Assembly (NCBI GenBank): GCA_035771175.1
Contig: CM069593.1
Span: 20,117,956-20,181,955, forward strand
Direction of reading: 5' to 3'
DNA length: 64,000 nucleotides
Origin: Paratinospora sagittata
Taxonomy: Eukaryota > Streptophyta > Magnoliopsida > Ranunculales > Menispermaceae
Each line of letters starts with the position of its first letter. Positions within the stretch are counted from its first letter, which is position 1. The notes under the pieces were generated by a model. The model did not search any database, was not told the DNA's origin, and was given only the letters and a program-made list of their open reading frames with translations. Positions 32,515-44,769 of the stretch are shown piece after piece. Position numbers and translations under genes: made by a program.

Positions 32515-34368
32515 ATGCCAACCGGGAAATGGCAAAAATCGCCAGCTTCCCTGCTAGAATCATGCAAAACTGTGAAACAAGCTCTTCAAATCCATGCCCA
32601 GATCATCCTAAACGGCCTTCACCACCAGAATTCCTCCCTGAGCAGACTCTTCTCCTTCTTTGCCCTCTTGGGTGGTTCACAACACTCTCTCCACCATGCC
32701 CGTCTTCTCTTCTCTCAAATTGATCAACCAAACGTTTTCTTTTGGAACACCATGATCAGAGGCTACTCTCGCAGTGAATCCCCCCATGAATCTTTAGTCC
32801 TCTTCAACTCCATGTTTACAACAAATGTTGTCTCCCCTAACAATTTCACCTTCCCCTTTCTTCTCAACTCTTGTGCAAAGTTATCAAGCATTCGTCCAGG
32901 ACAGGCCGTACATTCCCACATTATAAAGATGGGTTTTGCTTCTGATCTCTTTGTCGTCAATTCTCTCATCCACTTGTATTCCATTTTTGGGTTTTTAGAT
33001 CATGCCCATCTTATATTTGACGAAAGTCCGATTAAAGACCGTGTTTCGTTCAACACTATGATTAATGGGTATGCTCAATGTGATCGACCAACGGATGCTT
33101 TGAGTCTTTTTAGGGAAATGCGGGGTTTGGGTATTGAGCCTGATGATTTCACCATGGTTGCTATCTTGTCTGCTTGCTCCGCGTTGAATGATCTCAAGAC
33201 TGGGAAGCAAATTCATCTCATACTGTGTAAGAATTTTAGTTTTGATTGTTCCAACAGCCTCTTGATAAATGCTCTTATTGATATGTATGCGAAATGTGGG
33301 TGGATGGAAGTGGCTGATCAGTTGTTTACTGCAATGGGAACGGGTAAAACAATGACTGCTTGGAGTTCTATGATATCGGGTTATGCAAAACTTGGGGAAA
33401 TTGAAAAAGCCCGCGGTCTATTCGATCAAATGTCAGAGAGAGACTTAGTTTCTTGGACAGCCATGATCAGTGGTTACTCTCAAATGGGGAAGTACAAGGA
33501 GGCGTTGGATGTTCTTGTAGAAATGGAGAGCAATGGCATAAAACCAGATGAAGTAACTTTGGTTGCTGCTCTTTCTGCATGTGCTAGGTTGGGTGCTCTT
33601 GACTTTGGAAAAAGGCTTCATGATCAGTACGTAAAAACTGAGCTTTTGGGTCAAAATCCTGTTCTTACAACAGCTATTGTGGACATGTATGTGAAGTGTG
33701 GAAGCATTGAGACTGCACTTCAAATTTTTCAAAATGTTAAGCCAAAATTGAAGTATGTATTCCTCTATAATTCTATTATTTGTGGCCTTGCTCAACATGG
33801 GCTTGGTGAAACGGCCATTTCAGTTTTCAGAGATATGGAATCAGCAGGCTTGAGACCAGATGATGTCACTTTTGTTGGTGCTTTATGTGCTTGCAGTCAT
33901 GGAGGTCTGGTTGAAGTGGGCAAGAGGATATTTGACTCCATGTTTAAGGTCCATGGACTTGAACCAAAAACTGAACACTACTGTTGCATGGTTGATCTTC
34001 TTGGACGAAGAGGGCAGTTGAAGGAGGCTAATGAGTTTATTCAGAAAATGCCATTAGAAGCAGATGCTGTAATTTGGAGATCTCTTTTGAGTGCTTGTAG
34101 AACCCATGGGAATGTTGAAATTGGTGAGGTTGCAGCTGAAAAACTTCTCAAATTGGACCCTGATCATGGAGCCCGCTTTGTTCTGTTATCTAACATATTC
34201 ACCGATGCAAATCGATGGGAAGATGCCAGAAGAATGAGGAAATTTATGGAAGATTCGGGCATTGCTAAGCCACCTGGATGGAGCTACATAGAATTGAATG
34301 GTGCGATGCATCGGTTTATGGCAAGTGACAAATCTCATCCTCAAACCAAAGAGATCAAACCTAATTGA
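32515..34368 (+). CDS. Pentatricopeptide repeat (PPR) protein, PLS class with truncated E domain
   Basis: Intron-free, 617 aa from the first ATG at 32515. Typical organellar RNA-binding protein, mostly involved in C-to-U editing or RNA processing in chloroplasts or mitochondria. PLS repeats run from about residue 70 to 500 (for example FFWNTMIRGYSRSESPHESL, VSWTAMISGYSQMGKYKEAL, GIKPDEVTLVAALSACARLG). An E-type domain follows (IWRSLLSACRTHGNVEIGE ... PPGWSYIELNGAMHRFMASD). No DYW domain. The frame closes at TGA 34366-34368, but the same frame stays open for 24 more codons (to TAG 34441) and these read like the usual E+ tail (ILENLAGRLK), so the stop may be a late truncation. Divergent to the RPA-like gene. 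The target RNA cannot be read from the sequence. Confidence 0.92.
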   Translation: MPTGKWQKSPASLLESCKTVKQALQIHAQIILNGLHHQNSSLSRLFSFFALLGGSQHSLHHARLLFSQIDQPNVFFWNTMIRGYSRSESPHESLVLFNSMFTTNVVSPNNFTFPFLLNSCAKLSSIRPGQAVHSHIIKMGFASDLFVVNSLIHLYSIFGFLDHAHLIFDESPIKDRVSFNTMINGYAQCDRPTDALSLFREMRGLGIEPDDFTMVAILSACSALNDLKTGKQIHLILCKNFSFDCSNSLLINALIDMYAKCGWMEVADQLFTAMGTGKTMTAWSSMISGYAKLGEIEKARGLFDQMSERDLVSWTAMISGYSQMGKYKEALDVLVEMESNGIKPDEVTLVAALSACARLGALDFGKRLHDQYVKTELLGQNPVLTTAIVDMYVKCGSIETALQIFQNVKPKLKYVFLYNSIICGLAQHGLGETAISVFRDMESAGLRPDDVTFVGALCACSHGGLVEVGKRIFDSMFKVHGLEPKTEHYCCMVDLLGRRGQLKEANEFIQKMPLEADAVIWRSLLSACRTHGNVEIGEVAAEKLLKLDPDHGARFVLLSNIFTDANRWEDARRMRKFMEDSGIAKPPGWSYIELNGAMHRFMASDKSHPQTKEIKPN

Positions 34369-34443
34369 ATCCTTGAGAATCTGGCTGGAAGATTGAAATG
34401 TGCCGTTTATGTCCAAGAGAAAAACCATGTCTTCTTTGAGTAG

Positions 34444-36079
34444 AAGAGGAAGGGAGAGAATCATATATTTTGGACAAGTTCATTTAGGTCCTGAGGCGAC
34501 TACTTTTACAGTATTGAGAAATTCTCTGAGATTTCTAAAAAAAACTTAAAATGTTTTTCTTATCTAAAAAAAGTTACTGCTTTTCTTATACATATAAAGA
34601 GCTGCCTTTGTGGAAATAAGTATTTAAGAGAAAAGCTAACCAAATCCTGCCTAAGATAAAATATGTCATAAGAAAAAAAAAAAAAGTAAAGTATTAATAA
34701 AAATCTAATATCAAATCTAAAGTCCTTATTTACATCAATCTTAAATTGAAGAAGAAGAAAAAATACTAATTTAATAGAAAATTTGTCCATCCCAAAATTT
34801 TCAACTTGGTCACTTGCGCTATTATGGAAAGCGACTGACCTAAGTAGCTTAGTCGGGGTGTAAATATTTATCATTTCTTTTCAATACCCTTATAATTAAT
34901 ATGAGGATTTTAAATTAATAAGAATACGTGTTTAAAGACATTGTTTAACACTAGTCTTACTATGCCTATAATATTAAATCACCCGAGACTAGACGTCTCA
35001 ATATTTACCTTGATCTCATCATAGTCATAATTTTAAGTCAACCTACAATACCAAAATGTCCTGGTATTCTAAATCTTGTAAATCTTGTAGGCATCAAATC
35101 TTTTTCAATATTAGCTTAATTCATAAAATAACGACAATTTATCAATAATTTTCATGACATTGGATTAATTACAAGTTAACATTTGTCCACCATTTACTTT
35201 TCATTTTTCTTTTTGACAAGGGGGTGGGGCTACGGGTGAAAATTCCAGCAATTTGGCCATGATAGGCCCAATTCCACTGGGCTAGGAATAACCAGGCCGG
35301 ACCGAGCCAGCCCTTATAAAATTTTGGGTCGGGCCAGGCTGGGCCAACAGTAAAAAAATCTTGGCCCAGACCCAACCTAAAAAAATATATAGATCGGGCC
35401 TTTGGGTCAGGCCTTTAGACCGGGCTTTTTGACAACTAATGTAATCAAATCCATATTTTAAAGTTAAATTAGATACAATAAAATATAAACTCTTATTATA
35501 TATATATATAGTGTGTATATATATACATACATATAAGTTTGGGCGTGTATATGTATGTATAATATATTTTCTATTTATATAATACTCTTAAATCTTAATT
35601 ATGTTTTATTTTTATCATTTTATATTATAATTATATATTATATATACTCTTATTAAGAAATAGAGTAGGTACGTGGATTATTTATTTTATTAAGAAATAA
35701 ACTAGGTATGTGTATTATTCGTATTATATACCTAATTGAACATACTCTTAATAATGTATATATTATACAAATATAAGCTGTTAATTAAATAACACTATTG
35801 ACTTAATTAAATATATATTATACACTCTTAATCATAATAATACACTTGATTATGTTTTTTATCATTATGTATACATACACATACATATATATTATTTTTT
35901 TGACACAATGTATTATGTATGTGGTATGTATTATATTTATATATACTATATATACTTTAATTATATAACACAATTTTAATTATGTTTAATTTTTTCATTT
36001 TATACTCTTAATTACGTGCGCATATATATTTTGTATTTGTTATAATATATATATATATATGTGTGTGTGTATATTTGTA
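34444..36079. other. Intergenic, no gene seen
   Basis: AT-rich with AT/GT microsatellites (about 35500-35530 and 36046-36072). Bases 35220-35430 are an island of GGCC/GGGCC words (gggccaggctgggcc and similar), resembling decayed plant hAT-type MITE sequence; I could not define its ends. Homology with the later duplicated units begins at about 36080. Confidence 0.5.
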
Positions 36080-36677
36080 AATGCAATTATTTTATATAGA
36101 AGCTTTTAGATGTGTTATTTATCTTTACTTTTATTTTTATTATGAATAATATGTATTAATTATAATTTATTTATTTTCTTTTTTAGGTACCTTCCGAGCT
36201 GAAAATGAGCTTTTCTTTTTCTTTTTTTTGGGTGGGGGTCAATTTTTTTTTAATAGTTGAAGCTATTAAAAAAGGTGTTAAAACTGTCAAATACTTCAGA
36301 TTATTATTTTTACAATATAAAAAACTTTACATTTAACAACCAATAAACATGGCTTGTGAATCAACACACCTAAAATGTACATCCAAACGGTATACGTCAC
36401 TTTCCTATGTTATTGGATTGTCATAGTTTTATGTGGAACACATAATTTAAGATAATCTAATAGTGTACACAAGTAATTTATACTTTGAATATACCTTTAA
36501 ATGTCACTTTGGCTTTTTGGTTCAAAGATAGAATCAAATATGAAGAGTTTCTAAATACTATCTCCAACCTTTCCTATTCCTATTCATATTCCTATTACAA
36601 ACCCAGTTTGAAAATCAAATATGAAGATTTAAATACGATCACCTATTCCTATTCCTATTCCTATTCCGAGTGGGCAG

Positions 36678-37293
36678 GCATACCCTGTGTGCCACGTGGC
36701 GTAGGGTCTTTGATTTTTTTTTTTTATAGTTTTTTCTTGGTTTTTTTTAATTTTTATTTTAACTTGTTTTTTTAAGACTTTGGTTAAAAGTTTATGATTT
36801 ATTTATTTTTTTCACACTTCTTTTCTCCTTACCCTTTTCATGTTATTTTCTTGTACTTCTTTGTTTTTTGTGGACTTTATTTAATATTAAGATTTAATAC
36901 TAATTCTAATATTAATAAAATTTATAGTAATTTTATTATTTTAATTTTTTATAATATTTTAATTTATTAAATATTATTAAAATTAAAAATATTTTATTCC
37001 AATTCACAACCATGATGCAGTAATAATATTTTAAAAAAAATTGTTTAAAATTTTTATGTGTAACTAAATATTAATATAACATTCTTATCCTCATACTTTT
37101 CAAAAAAAAAAATTAAGAATTTTAATTCTCATTCTCATTGTTAAATTCTTACTTATGAAACGTGCAAGAACGATACGTGAGCTCGACTCTCTTATATTGG
37201 ATGGAATATGAATAAAGAAAAACAAATAACAAAAACTCAAAAAAAAAAATTCAAAACCCTGAGCCACGCGACAGCGCGTGGCAGAGGGTACGC
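36678..37293. mobile_element. TIR-like element upstream of kinase A
   Basis: Left end gcataccctgtgtgccacgt; right end in reverse gcgtaccctctgccacgcg. Both ends continue with AGGGT(C/T)TT and then T-rich sequence, so about 35-50 bases are inverted-repeat-like. The right end contains a perfect 8-bp hairpin, GCCACGCG-acag-CGCGTGGC (37263-37282); the left end contains the palindrome GCCACGTGGC with a G-box. No transposase. Equivalent blocks stand at 51948-52799 and 61813-62745, so it predates the duplication. May be a non-autonomous DNA transposon; family unknown. Confidence 0.45.
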
Positions 37294-37329
37294 ATTTTCA
37301 CGGAACCCGCAGGCTTCAGCTAAAACGCA

Positions 37330-37653
37330 CTCTCTTCTATTCGTATTAGACGTGTATAGTTCTATTAGACTCGTATAGTCCTATTCCTATTATTCTCCTA
37401 TAAGACTCGCACAATCCTATTCCTATTAGACTCCAATTAGACTCGTATAATCCTATTCCTATTAGGCTCCTATTAGACTCCAATTAGACTCGTATAATCC
37501 TATTCCTATTAGGCTCCTATAAGACTCGCACAATCCTATTCCTATTAGACTCCAATTAGACCGTATAATCCTATTCCTATTAGATTCCTATAAGACTCGC
37601 ACAATCCTATTTCTATTAGACTCCAATTAGACTCGTATAATCCTATTCCTATT
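37330..37653. repeat. TATTCC/TATTAGACTC minisatellite, unit A
   Basis: Imperfect tandem array of units such as tcctattcctattagactcc and aattagactcgtataa, ending about 240 bases before the kinase start codon. Copy number and order differ from the arrays in units B and C. It lies in the promoter or 5' leader. Confidence 0.85.
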
Positions 37654-37895
37654 ACAAACCAAGTGTCTTGGTGACTGTGTATTTAAAACCGGCAAATCAC
37701 CTGAGAATTCATCGGGTTTTGTGATAATTTCTCCTGCGCTGAAGTGTGATCAGGTGGTTGTGTTGGGTTCTCTCGCCCTAAAGTGTGATTATCAGTGGTG
37801 GCCGGCGGGTTCTTGAGTTCAAGCGTTATAATATTTGTGATTACTACTAGCGAAAAGAAGTGAAGTGTTGTTGTGGGTTCTGTACGTAAGTAGCC

Positions 37896-39080
37896 ATGAC
37901 TGATTTGCTTAATCACTTCGACATCATTGACGAACTTGGTGAAGGGTCTTATGGCAGTGTGTGGAGATGTCGGGATAAGCACACTGGTGAGCTCGTCGCC
38001 ATTAAATTGATGAAACAAAAGTATCATGAAGATGAGTGTTTGAATCATCCAGAAGTCAGGTCTTTGCGGAATCTCAGGCATCCTAACATTGTGGAGCTCA
38101 AGCAAGTGCTTACAGAAAACAATAATCTGTTCTTGGTTTTTGAATCCATGGAGAGCAGCCTATGGAAATTGATGAAGGAAAGATCATGCAAGATTTTGTC
38201 AGAAGACGAAGTTCGCAGTTACGCCTTCCAACTCTTCTTGGCACTGGCATACATGCACCAACAAGGCTACTTTCACCGAGATCTTAAGCCAGATAACTTC
38301 TTGGTTTCGGCCTCTGGAAGATTGATTAAGATTGCTGATTTTGGAATGGCCCATGAGGTTTCACTTTTTGGTGAGACACCATACACAGGGTGCGTGACTA
38401 CTCGCTGGTATCGAGCCCCGGAGGTTTTGCTTTGTTCTTCGTACACCCCAGCAATTGATATGTGGGCAATGGGTGCTATCATTGCTGAACTTTTTACGTC
38501 AGTGCCTATGTTTCCTGGTCGTGATCAGAAGGACCAGATTTACCAAATATGCAATGTGATTGGAAGTCCTAACGAGGAGTCATGGGCAGATGGGATTCTG
38601 CGTGCAAAAGCCATAAATTTTCAATTTCCAAAGTTATATGGTTACGATCTCTCTCGTATGATTCCGTGTGCAAGTAAAGAGGCTATTAATCTCATTGTTT
38701 CACTTTGCTCTTGGGATCCCTACAAAAGGCCAACTGCTGCAGAGGCACTTCATCATCCCTTCTTTGCATCTTGCTTCTACATTCCTCCATCCATTAGAAG
38801 TACCCAATTTGAAGTAGCAGCGGCAGCTAAGGAGGAGGACATTGCATTGGTAAAGGCCATGCATCAACTCACAGTAGCAGAGGCAGCTAGGAAGGAGGAA
38901 ATTGCATTGGAAGAGGCGTTTTATCAACTCAGAGTAGCAGCAGCAGCAATGGAGGCGAAGGAAATTGCATTGGAAAAGGCATTTTATCAACTCACAGTAG
39001 CAGTAGCAGCAGCAGAAGCCAAGGAGGAGGTGGAAATTGCATTGGAAATTCATCAACCCATGGAGGCCCAGGGCTTATAG
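37896..39080 (+). CDS. Intron-free MAK/MHK-like (RCK group) protein kinase with repeat tail, copy A
   Basis: Ser/Thr kinase of the CMGC group, 394 aa, no intron. Gly loop GEGSYGSV (15-22), Lys37 in VAIK, HRDLKPDN (127-134), DFG (148-150), RWYRAPEVLL, and CSWDPYKRPTAAEALHHPFF near residue 290. The overall match is closest to plant MHK and MAK/ICK-like kinases. In place of the T-x-Y activation motif it has T164-G165-C166, so canonical dual phosphorylation is not possible. After residue about 305 come four Ala/Glu-rich repeats of about 20 residues (pattern VAxAAxxEEIALExAFYQL), likely helical or coiled coil, not known to me from this family. An in-frame stop (TAA 37887) just upstream fixes the start at 37896. 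Relatives in this family normally have many introns, so this looks like a retrocopy that was then duplicated in tandem. Confidence 0.88.
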   Translation: MTDLLNHFDIIDELGEGSYGSVWRCRDKHTGELVAIKLMKQKYHEDECLNHPEVRSLRNLRHPNIVELKQVLTENNNLFLVFESMESSLWKLMKERSCKILSEDEVRSYAFQLFLALAYMHQQGYFHRDLKPDNFLVSASGRLIKIADFGMAHEVSLFGETPYTGCVTTRWYRAPEVLLCSSYTPAIDMWAMGAIIAELFTSVPMFPGRDQKDQIYQICNVIGSPNEESWADGILRAKAINFQFPKLYGYDLSRMIPCASKEAINLIVSLCSWDPYKRPTAAEALHHPFFASCFYIPPSIRSTQFEVAAAAKEEDIALVKAMHQLTVAEAARKEEIALEEAFYQLRVAAAAMEAKEIALEKAFYQLTVAVAAAEAKEEVEIALEIHQPMEAQGL

Positions 39081-39303
39081 CACAAAGAGTATTATGAGAA
39101 GTACTATTAATTAATTTGTTGTTAATACTCTGGACTATTTCACTATATGATATATTCTTTAAGCACTCAAATGTGAATGATGAAGAAGTGACTCGTACAC
39201 TTAAGAATACTTTTAAAAAATTAGTGTAAAGGGAAAGTGATCTTTATCATCTTCATGTAAACTACAAACAAATTAACAACACTTGAGAAGCTTGTTCACA
39301 TAG

Positions 39304-39423
39304 TGTCAAAATAAACACTACCTCTTTTTTCATTCACAACCATCAAATATATATCTATTACAAAAGCTAAAGTAAGGGTAATATCGTAATTACAAAAACT
39401 AAAGTAAGGGTAATATCGTAATA
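39304..39423 (-). repeat. 3' LTR of Copia copy 2
   Basis: 120 bp; on the element strand it starts TATTACGATATTACCC and ends TTTTGACA. Contains an internal duplication of about 35 bases (aaagtaagggtaatatcgta twice on the plus strand). Confidence 0.9.
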
Positions 39424-42400
39424 CCCCCCTCAAGTTGGAGCGTGAAGATCTCGAACGCCCAACTTGCCGAGTAGAAACTCAAATTGCGCTTTCCCCAACC
39501 CTTTTGTAAAGATGTCGGCCAATTGAACACTAGTGGAAACATATGACGGACAAATCATCCCTTCAGTCACCGCATCTCGAACAAAATGGCAGTCAGCCTC
39601 TATATGCTTTGTTCTTTCGTGAAAAACCAGATTTTGAACAATGTACAAGGCCGACTGACTGTCACAAAACAACTTCATATCCTTCGGATGTCGCACACCC
39701 AAGTCGTTTAAAAGTTGGTTAAGTCACTTTAACTCACACACTGTTGCCGCCATTGATCTATACTCAGCCTCCGCAGACGATCTAGACACTGTTTGTTGCT
39801 TCTTGGTCTTCCACGACACAGGGGAACAACCAAGTAACACGAACCAACCTGTCAAGGAACGCCTCGTAAGTGGACAACTAGCTCAATCCGAATCACACCA
39901 CCCTTCTAGACGTTGGTCACTATCAGCACGAAGCAAAATCTCTTGCCCCAGACTCTTCTTCAAATATCTCACGACCCTAACAGCTGCCTCCCAATGATCC
40001 TCACGAGGTTGTTGCATAAATTGGGACAAAATATGAACCGAATATGCAAGATCAAGCCTCGTCACAGACAAGTAAATCAATATCCCTACAAGTCGCCTAT
40101 ACGGCGCCGAATCTGCAAGGAATTCTCCTTTAGCAAGGGCCAAATTGTGATTTTGTTCCATAAGAAATGTCGCAGGCTTGGCTCCCAATAAACCCGTTTC
40201 AGAAATTATCTCGAGTGTGTATTTTCTTTGGCAAAGAAAAATTCCTTCTAGATTACGGGCTACCTCTAGCCCTAAAAAATACTTCAAAACTCTCAAATCC
40301 TTCATATTAAAGCACCTGCCAAGGTAATCTTTAAAAGTTGTCAATGCAACCTTATCATTCCCCGCAATAATCAAGTCATCAACATAAACTAACATGTTGA
40401 TCTGTGTTCTTCCCCTGCACAACCCAAATAAGGAATAATCTGAATAGGATTCACAAAACCATAATTCTTCAATGTTGTTGACAGTTTTGCAAACCAACAT
40501 CGGGGAGCTTGTTTCAGACCATACAACTACTTTTTCAACCTGCAAACCATGTTAGGATTTGTATTTTTGAAACCTCGAGGAACCTTCATATAAACCTCCT
40601 CACTTAAGTCATCGTGAAGGAAAACATTATGCACATACATTTGATGTACCTCCCAATTTTTAATAGCAGCGATTGCAAGAAAAATACGAACCGTCACCAT
40701 TTTTGCCACATGAGCAAATGTCTCGTTATAGTCAATTCCTTCCACCTGATGATTGCCATAGATCACAAGTCTTGCTTTGAGTCACTCTATGCTGCCATCA
40801 GACTTATACTTAATTTTATATATCCACTGGCTCCCTAGTGTTTTCTTTCCGGGTGGAAGAGTCTCCATTACCCAAGTCTCATTGTCTTCAAGGGCTCGTA
40901 TCTCCTTACCCATCGCATCTCGCCATCCCGAGTCTTTCACCGCTTCTTTAAAATGCTTTGGTTCATGTCCCGCTGTCACAACTGCAAGAAAATTCCTATG
41001 CAAGGAGTTTTGGCTCGTTTTCCTTGCCCTAGCTCACTGTCAACTTCCACCCCCACCGTATTCGCCAGCCCCTCATCACGTACATCCTCATGTGCGGTCT
41101 GCTGCTCGGGCTGCACCGCAGCACCAGACCCCCCTCGAGGGTGGACGCTGCTTCCAACCCCCCCTCAACGCACACAGTACACTCATCGGCACCCTCATCC
41201 TCACTCCATGTCTCATCCTCATTGTTCGCCAGGAGTCACCACAGTTATTGGTTGGTTTGGCGCAAAAGGAAATTCTTTCTCAAAGAACTTCACATCCCTC
41301 GATACAAAGTACTCATGTGTTTCTAAATCATACAATTTTCAACGTTTCTTCCCAAAAGAATAGCCAACAAAGATACATCTACGACTCCTACTTGCAAATT
41401 TTTCACCTTTGTGTCGTTGATTATGAGCATAGCAAAGACAACCAAATACACGAATAACATCATAAGAAGGCACTTTCCCAAACAACATTTCATATGGCGA
41501 TTTAGTCTTAAGTAAAGTAAAGGGCTCTAGCCACATTTAAAATGTGTTGGTGCTTTCTCTCAACTCTCCCATTTTGTTGAGGAGTCCTAACACAAGAAGT
41601 TTCAAAATTAATCCCATTATTTTGAAAATAATCATGCAAACAGTTAAATTCGGTCCCATTGTCACTTCTCACACGTTTTATCACTTGTTCAAATTGACGT
41701 TCAACCATAGCAACAAAATTAAGAAACATAGATTCAACTTCCATTTTATTGCAAAGTAAATAGACCTAAACTCCTCTTGAAAAATCATCTACTATTGTCA
41801 AAAAATATGTAGCCCTACACGAAGAACGAGCTTTGTAAGGCGCCCACAAATCCAAATGAACAAGTTCAAAAATTCTACAAGTTTTATTTGTACTAATTGG
41901 AAAACTAGATCTAGGTTGTTTTGCACGCGGACAGACATCACAAGCTTTATTATTTGTCCTACAAGAATGACTTACAGTCGGAATCATCTTCAATATTTTC
42001 TCCGACGGATGCCCCATTCGTTGATGCCATAACTCGAACGACTAATCACCATCCACTGTCAAGACCTTCACTTGAGGAACACCACGGAAAAAATAAAGTC
42101 CATCCAATCTTTCACCCGCTCCAATCACCTTCCTCGTCGGTTGGTCCTGTATAACACAAATATTATTAGTGAATTGTACAACATAATTTGATTCATCGAT
42201 TAATTGAGTAACAGAAATTAAATTGCATGTCAATTGTGGGACATAAAGCACATTGTCAAGCTTCAATCCTCCTGCCAGCACGACACTCCCCTCTTGGTTT
42301 GCTTCCGTCGTGTTTCCATCCGGCAAACCCACCGGGCAGTATTGCACCTTTCTCACATTCTTCAAAATAGACAAGTCGCACGTCACATGGTTTGACGCTC

Positions 42401-44769
42401 TTGTATCAATAATCCAACTAAAATGACTGTTCTTACCATGTAGTCGATCTTTTATTTTGTCGAAGTTCAAAAATGCAAGAAGTTGCTGCAGTTGCGTTAC
42501 GGAAACACCTGCAAGAGCCGCAGCGTCTGTTGCACCCGCCAGCCCCTGCGAGTTCCCTGCGTGCTGCCTAGATGAAGTTCCAGCCCCGCCAGTTTTATGT
42601 GCGCGGACAGGCGGTGCACCATGCCCTCTGCCACGGCCAGAACCTGCACGCCCACCTCTATTTTCTGTTTGTCCTCCACCACGACCCGGTCCCTTTCCTC
42701 CGCGAGGTCGGTCCCCCCACCATTCGGGGAACCCGTGTAATTGAAAGCAAGAGGATTCGGCGTGGCCTTCTCTATTACAACGATTGCAAAACTTGTCAGT
42801 AGTATCCACAAAACGAGACTTACCACGCGTATCAGGCTGAATTGCGAAGGCCATGATATTCGTCCATCCTTGGATAACTCTCTGTCGCGCAGTCGTTCCG
42901 CTTGAATCACTTGTTGATATGCTCGATCAAACGTCGGTAATGGCTCTTGTCCAAGCAGATTTGCTCGAATTGAAACATATACTCCATCGAGGCCGATAAG
43001 AAAGTGATGTAGACAGTCCTCTTCTCTCAGTTTTTCTACCTGCGTGACTATGGTACACGTGCAACCTCCACACTTACAAACCGGCACTTTCACATATGTG
43101 ATCAGTTCGTCCCAGATTTTTGACAAACGACCAAAATAAATTGTCACAGTCCCGGCTTTTCCTTGCTTGCACTATCCCAAGGACGTTTTTAATTGACATA
43201 TACGAGTACCGCTTACCACACAAAATCTGTTTTTGAGATCGTTCCACAGGAGTTGTGCATCATCATATTCTCCAAGTGTCGATCGAACGGACGGCTCAAT
43301 GGTATTGGTCAGCCACGACACCAACATCGAATGCACAGCTATCCAATCCTCAAGTTTCTCCTCTGTTGTTGGATTCGGAACCTTCCCGTCCACAAAGCCA
43401 AATTTCCTCTTTGCCTTAAGCGAGGTTCGAATTGCCCTCGTCCATTCATCATAGTTCTCACCACGTAATTGAATCGGGGTAATGATGTTTCCCAGACCGT
43501 CACTCGATCCAAGATGATACGTCATATCCACCCTTTTGTCACCCTCTCTGTCACGACGCCCCTTACGCATGCTGACATCATGATCGACACAATGTACTAT
43601 ACACTATACATCCCCGTATACAGTGTACAATACACTGTCAGCCTCAATGTAAATACACGAATTTCAAATTCCTTGATAGCTTTCAATTCAAAATCTACAT
43701 TCATTCATTTTCATACTCATTTACATTCAGATCTTTATCATCATAACAGTATTTCATACCCCAATACGTCAAGTATGGTTCATATTATCACTCCACTCAC
43801 TCGTCTATGTGATAATATATATATACATGCTAATTATACATATCAAAAGTAATCATGTTGTAACTGTTTCTTCCATACATACATAGCAAGTAAAGTTTCC
43901 AGAAGACGGTTTATCCTTTCTTTGCTTTTCCTTTTGCTTTTGGGTCCTTACATGAAATATTGGAGGTAATGGGGTGAGCTACAACAAGCTCAGTGAGTAA
44001 GTTCCATTCTATAGCATTCATATGCATTTAATAAACATGTCGATAAAATCATAATCAAATACATTTAAAGATGCAAGTGCAAAAAGAAAATACATATATG
44101 CACAAAATAGCTTGGAGCTTCCTGCAATATTTTTCAAAACAATTTCACTTTCCCACTGAAAGTCATATCCATCTCCCACCTTCTAAGTATAGAGCGGGAC
44201 TCACCCCTCGTTTGGCCCAAACAAGGGTAGCCTAACTGTCCTCTCATACTCAATTTTATCACAATCAATTCCAAGACAGCCACTAAGCCCATGAGATACT
44301 CAAGGTACTACTCATGCGGGACTTATTCCTGGAATGACTCATGTTCTAACATGTTCTTACGGGTTAGACATGCTTCGTTTTTGAAATATTTTTCATGTAT
44401 TCAATCAATGCAATTTTATACCATGTCATTCATACATGCTTATCATTTCAAACAGTTCATAGGTACAATGCCATACAAAATAACCAAGAAATATAATGAT
44501 ACTCACATAATGCCAACACAACCTAGTGTTGACCAAATATCACTACCACTGCGTACTATCCCCACCTATTCCAAACTTTGTTGTAATTTCACCAAACAAT
44601 AATCAATTATTTTCCATATGATTTTACTCTCAAATATACCCACAAGTACTACGTGTCAGTATATAGTCATGAAACTTAATCTTATTTGTATATAACCATC
44701 TCAACCCCACCTATATATTATTCCATCAATATATTTGCATGCCATCAAATAAGTCTCAAACCTATTCAT

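Noticed and set aside
37683..38105. 140-codon minus-strand open frame repeated in all three units (also 53118-53540 and 63061-63483)
   Set aside because: It is antisense to the kinase start and leader; conservation follows from the near-identical DNA, and the predicted protein is low-quality with no domain.
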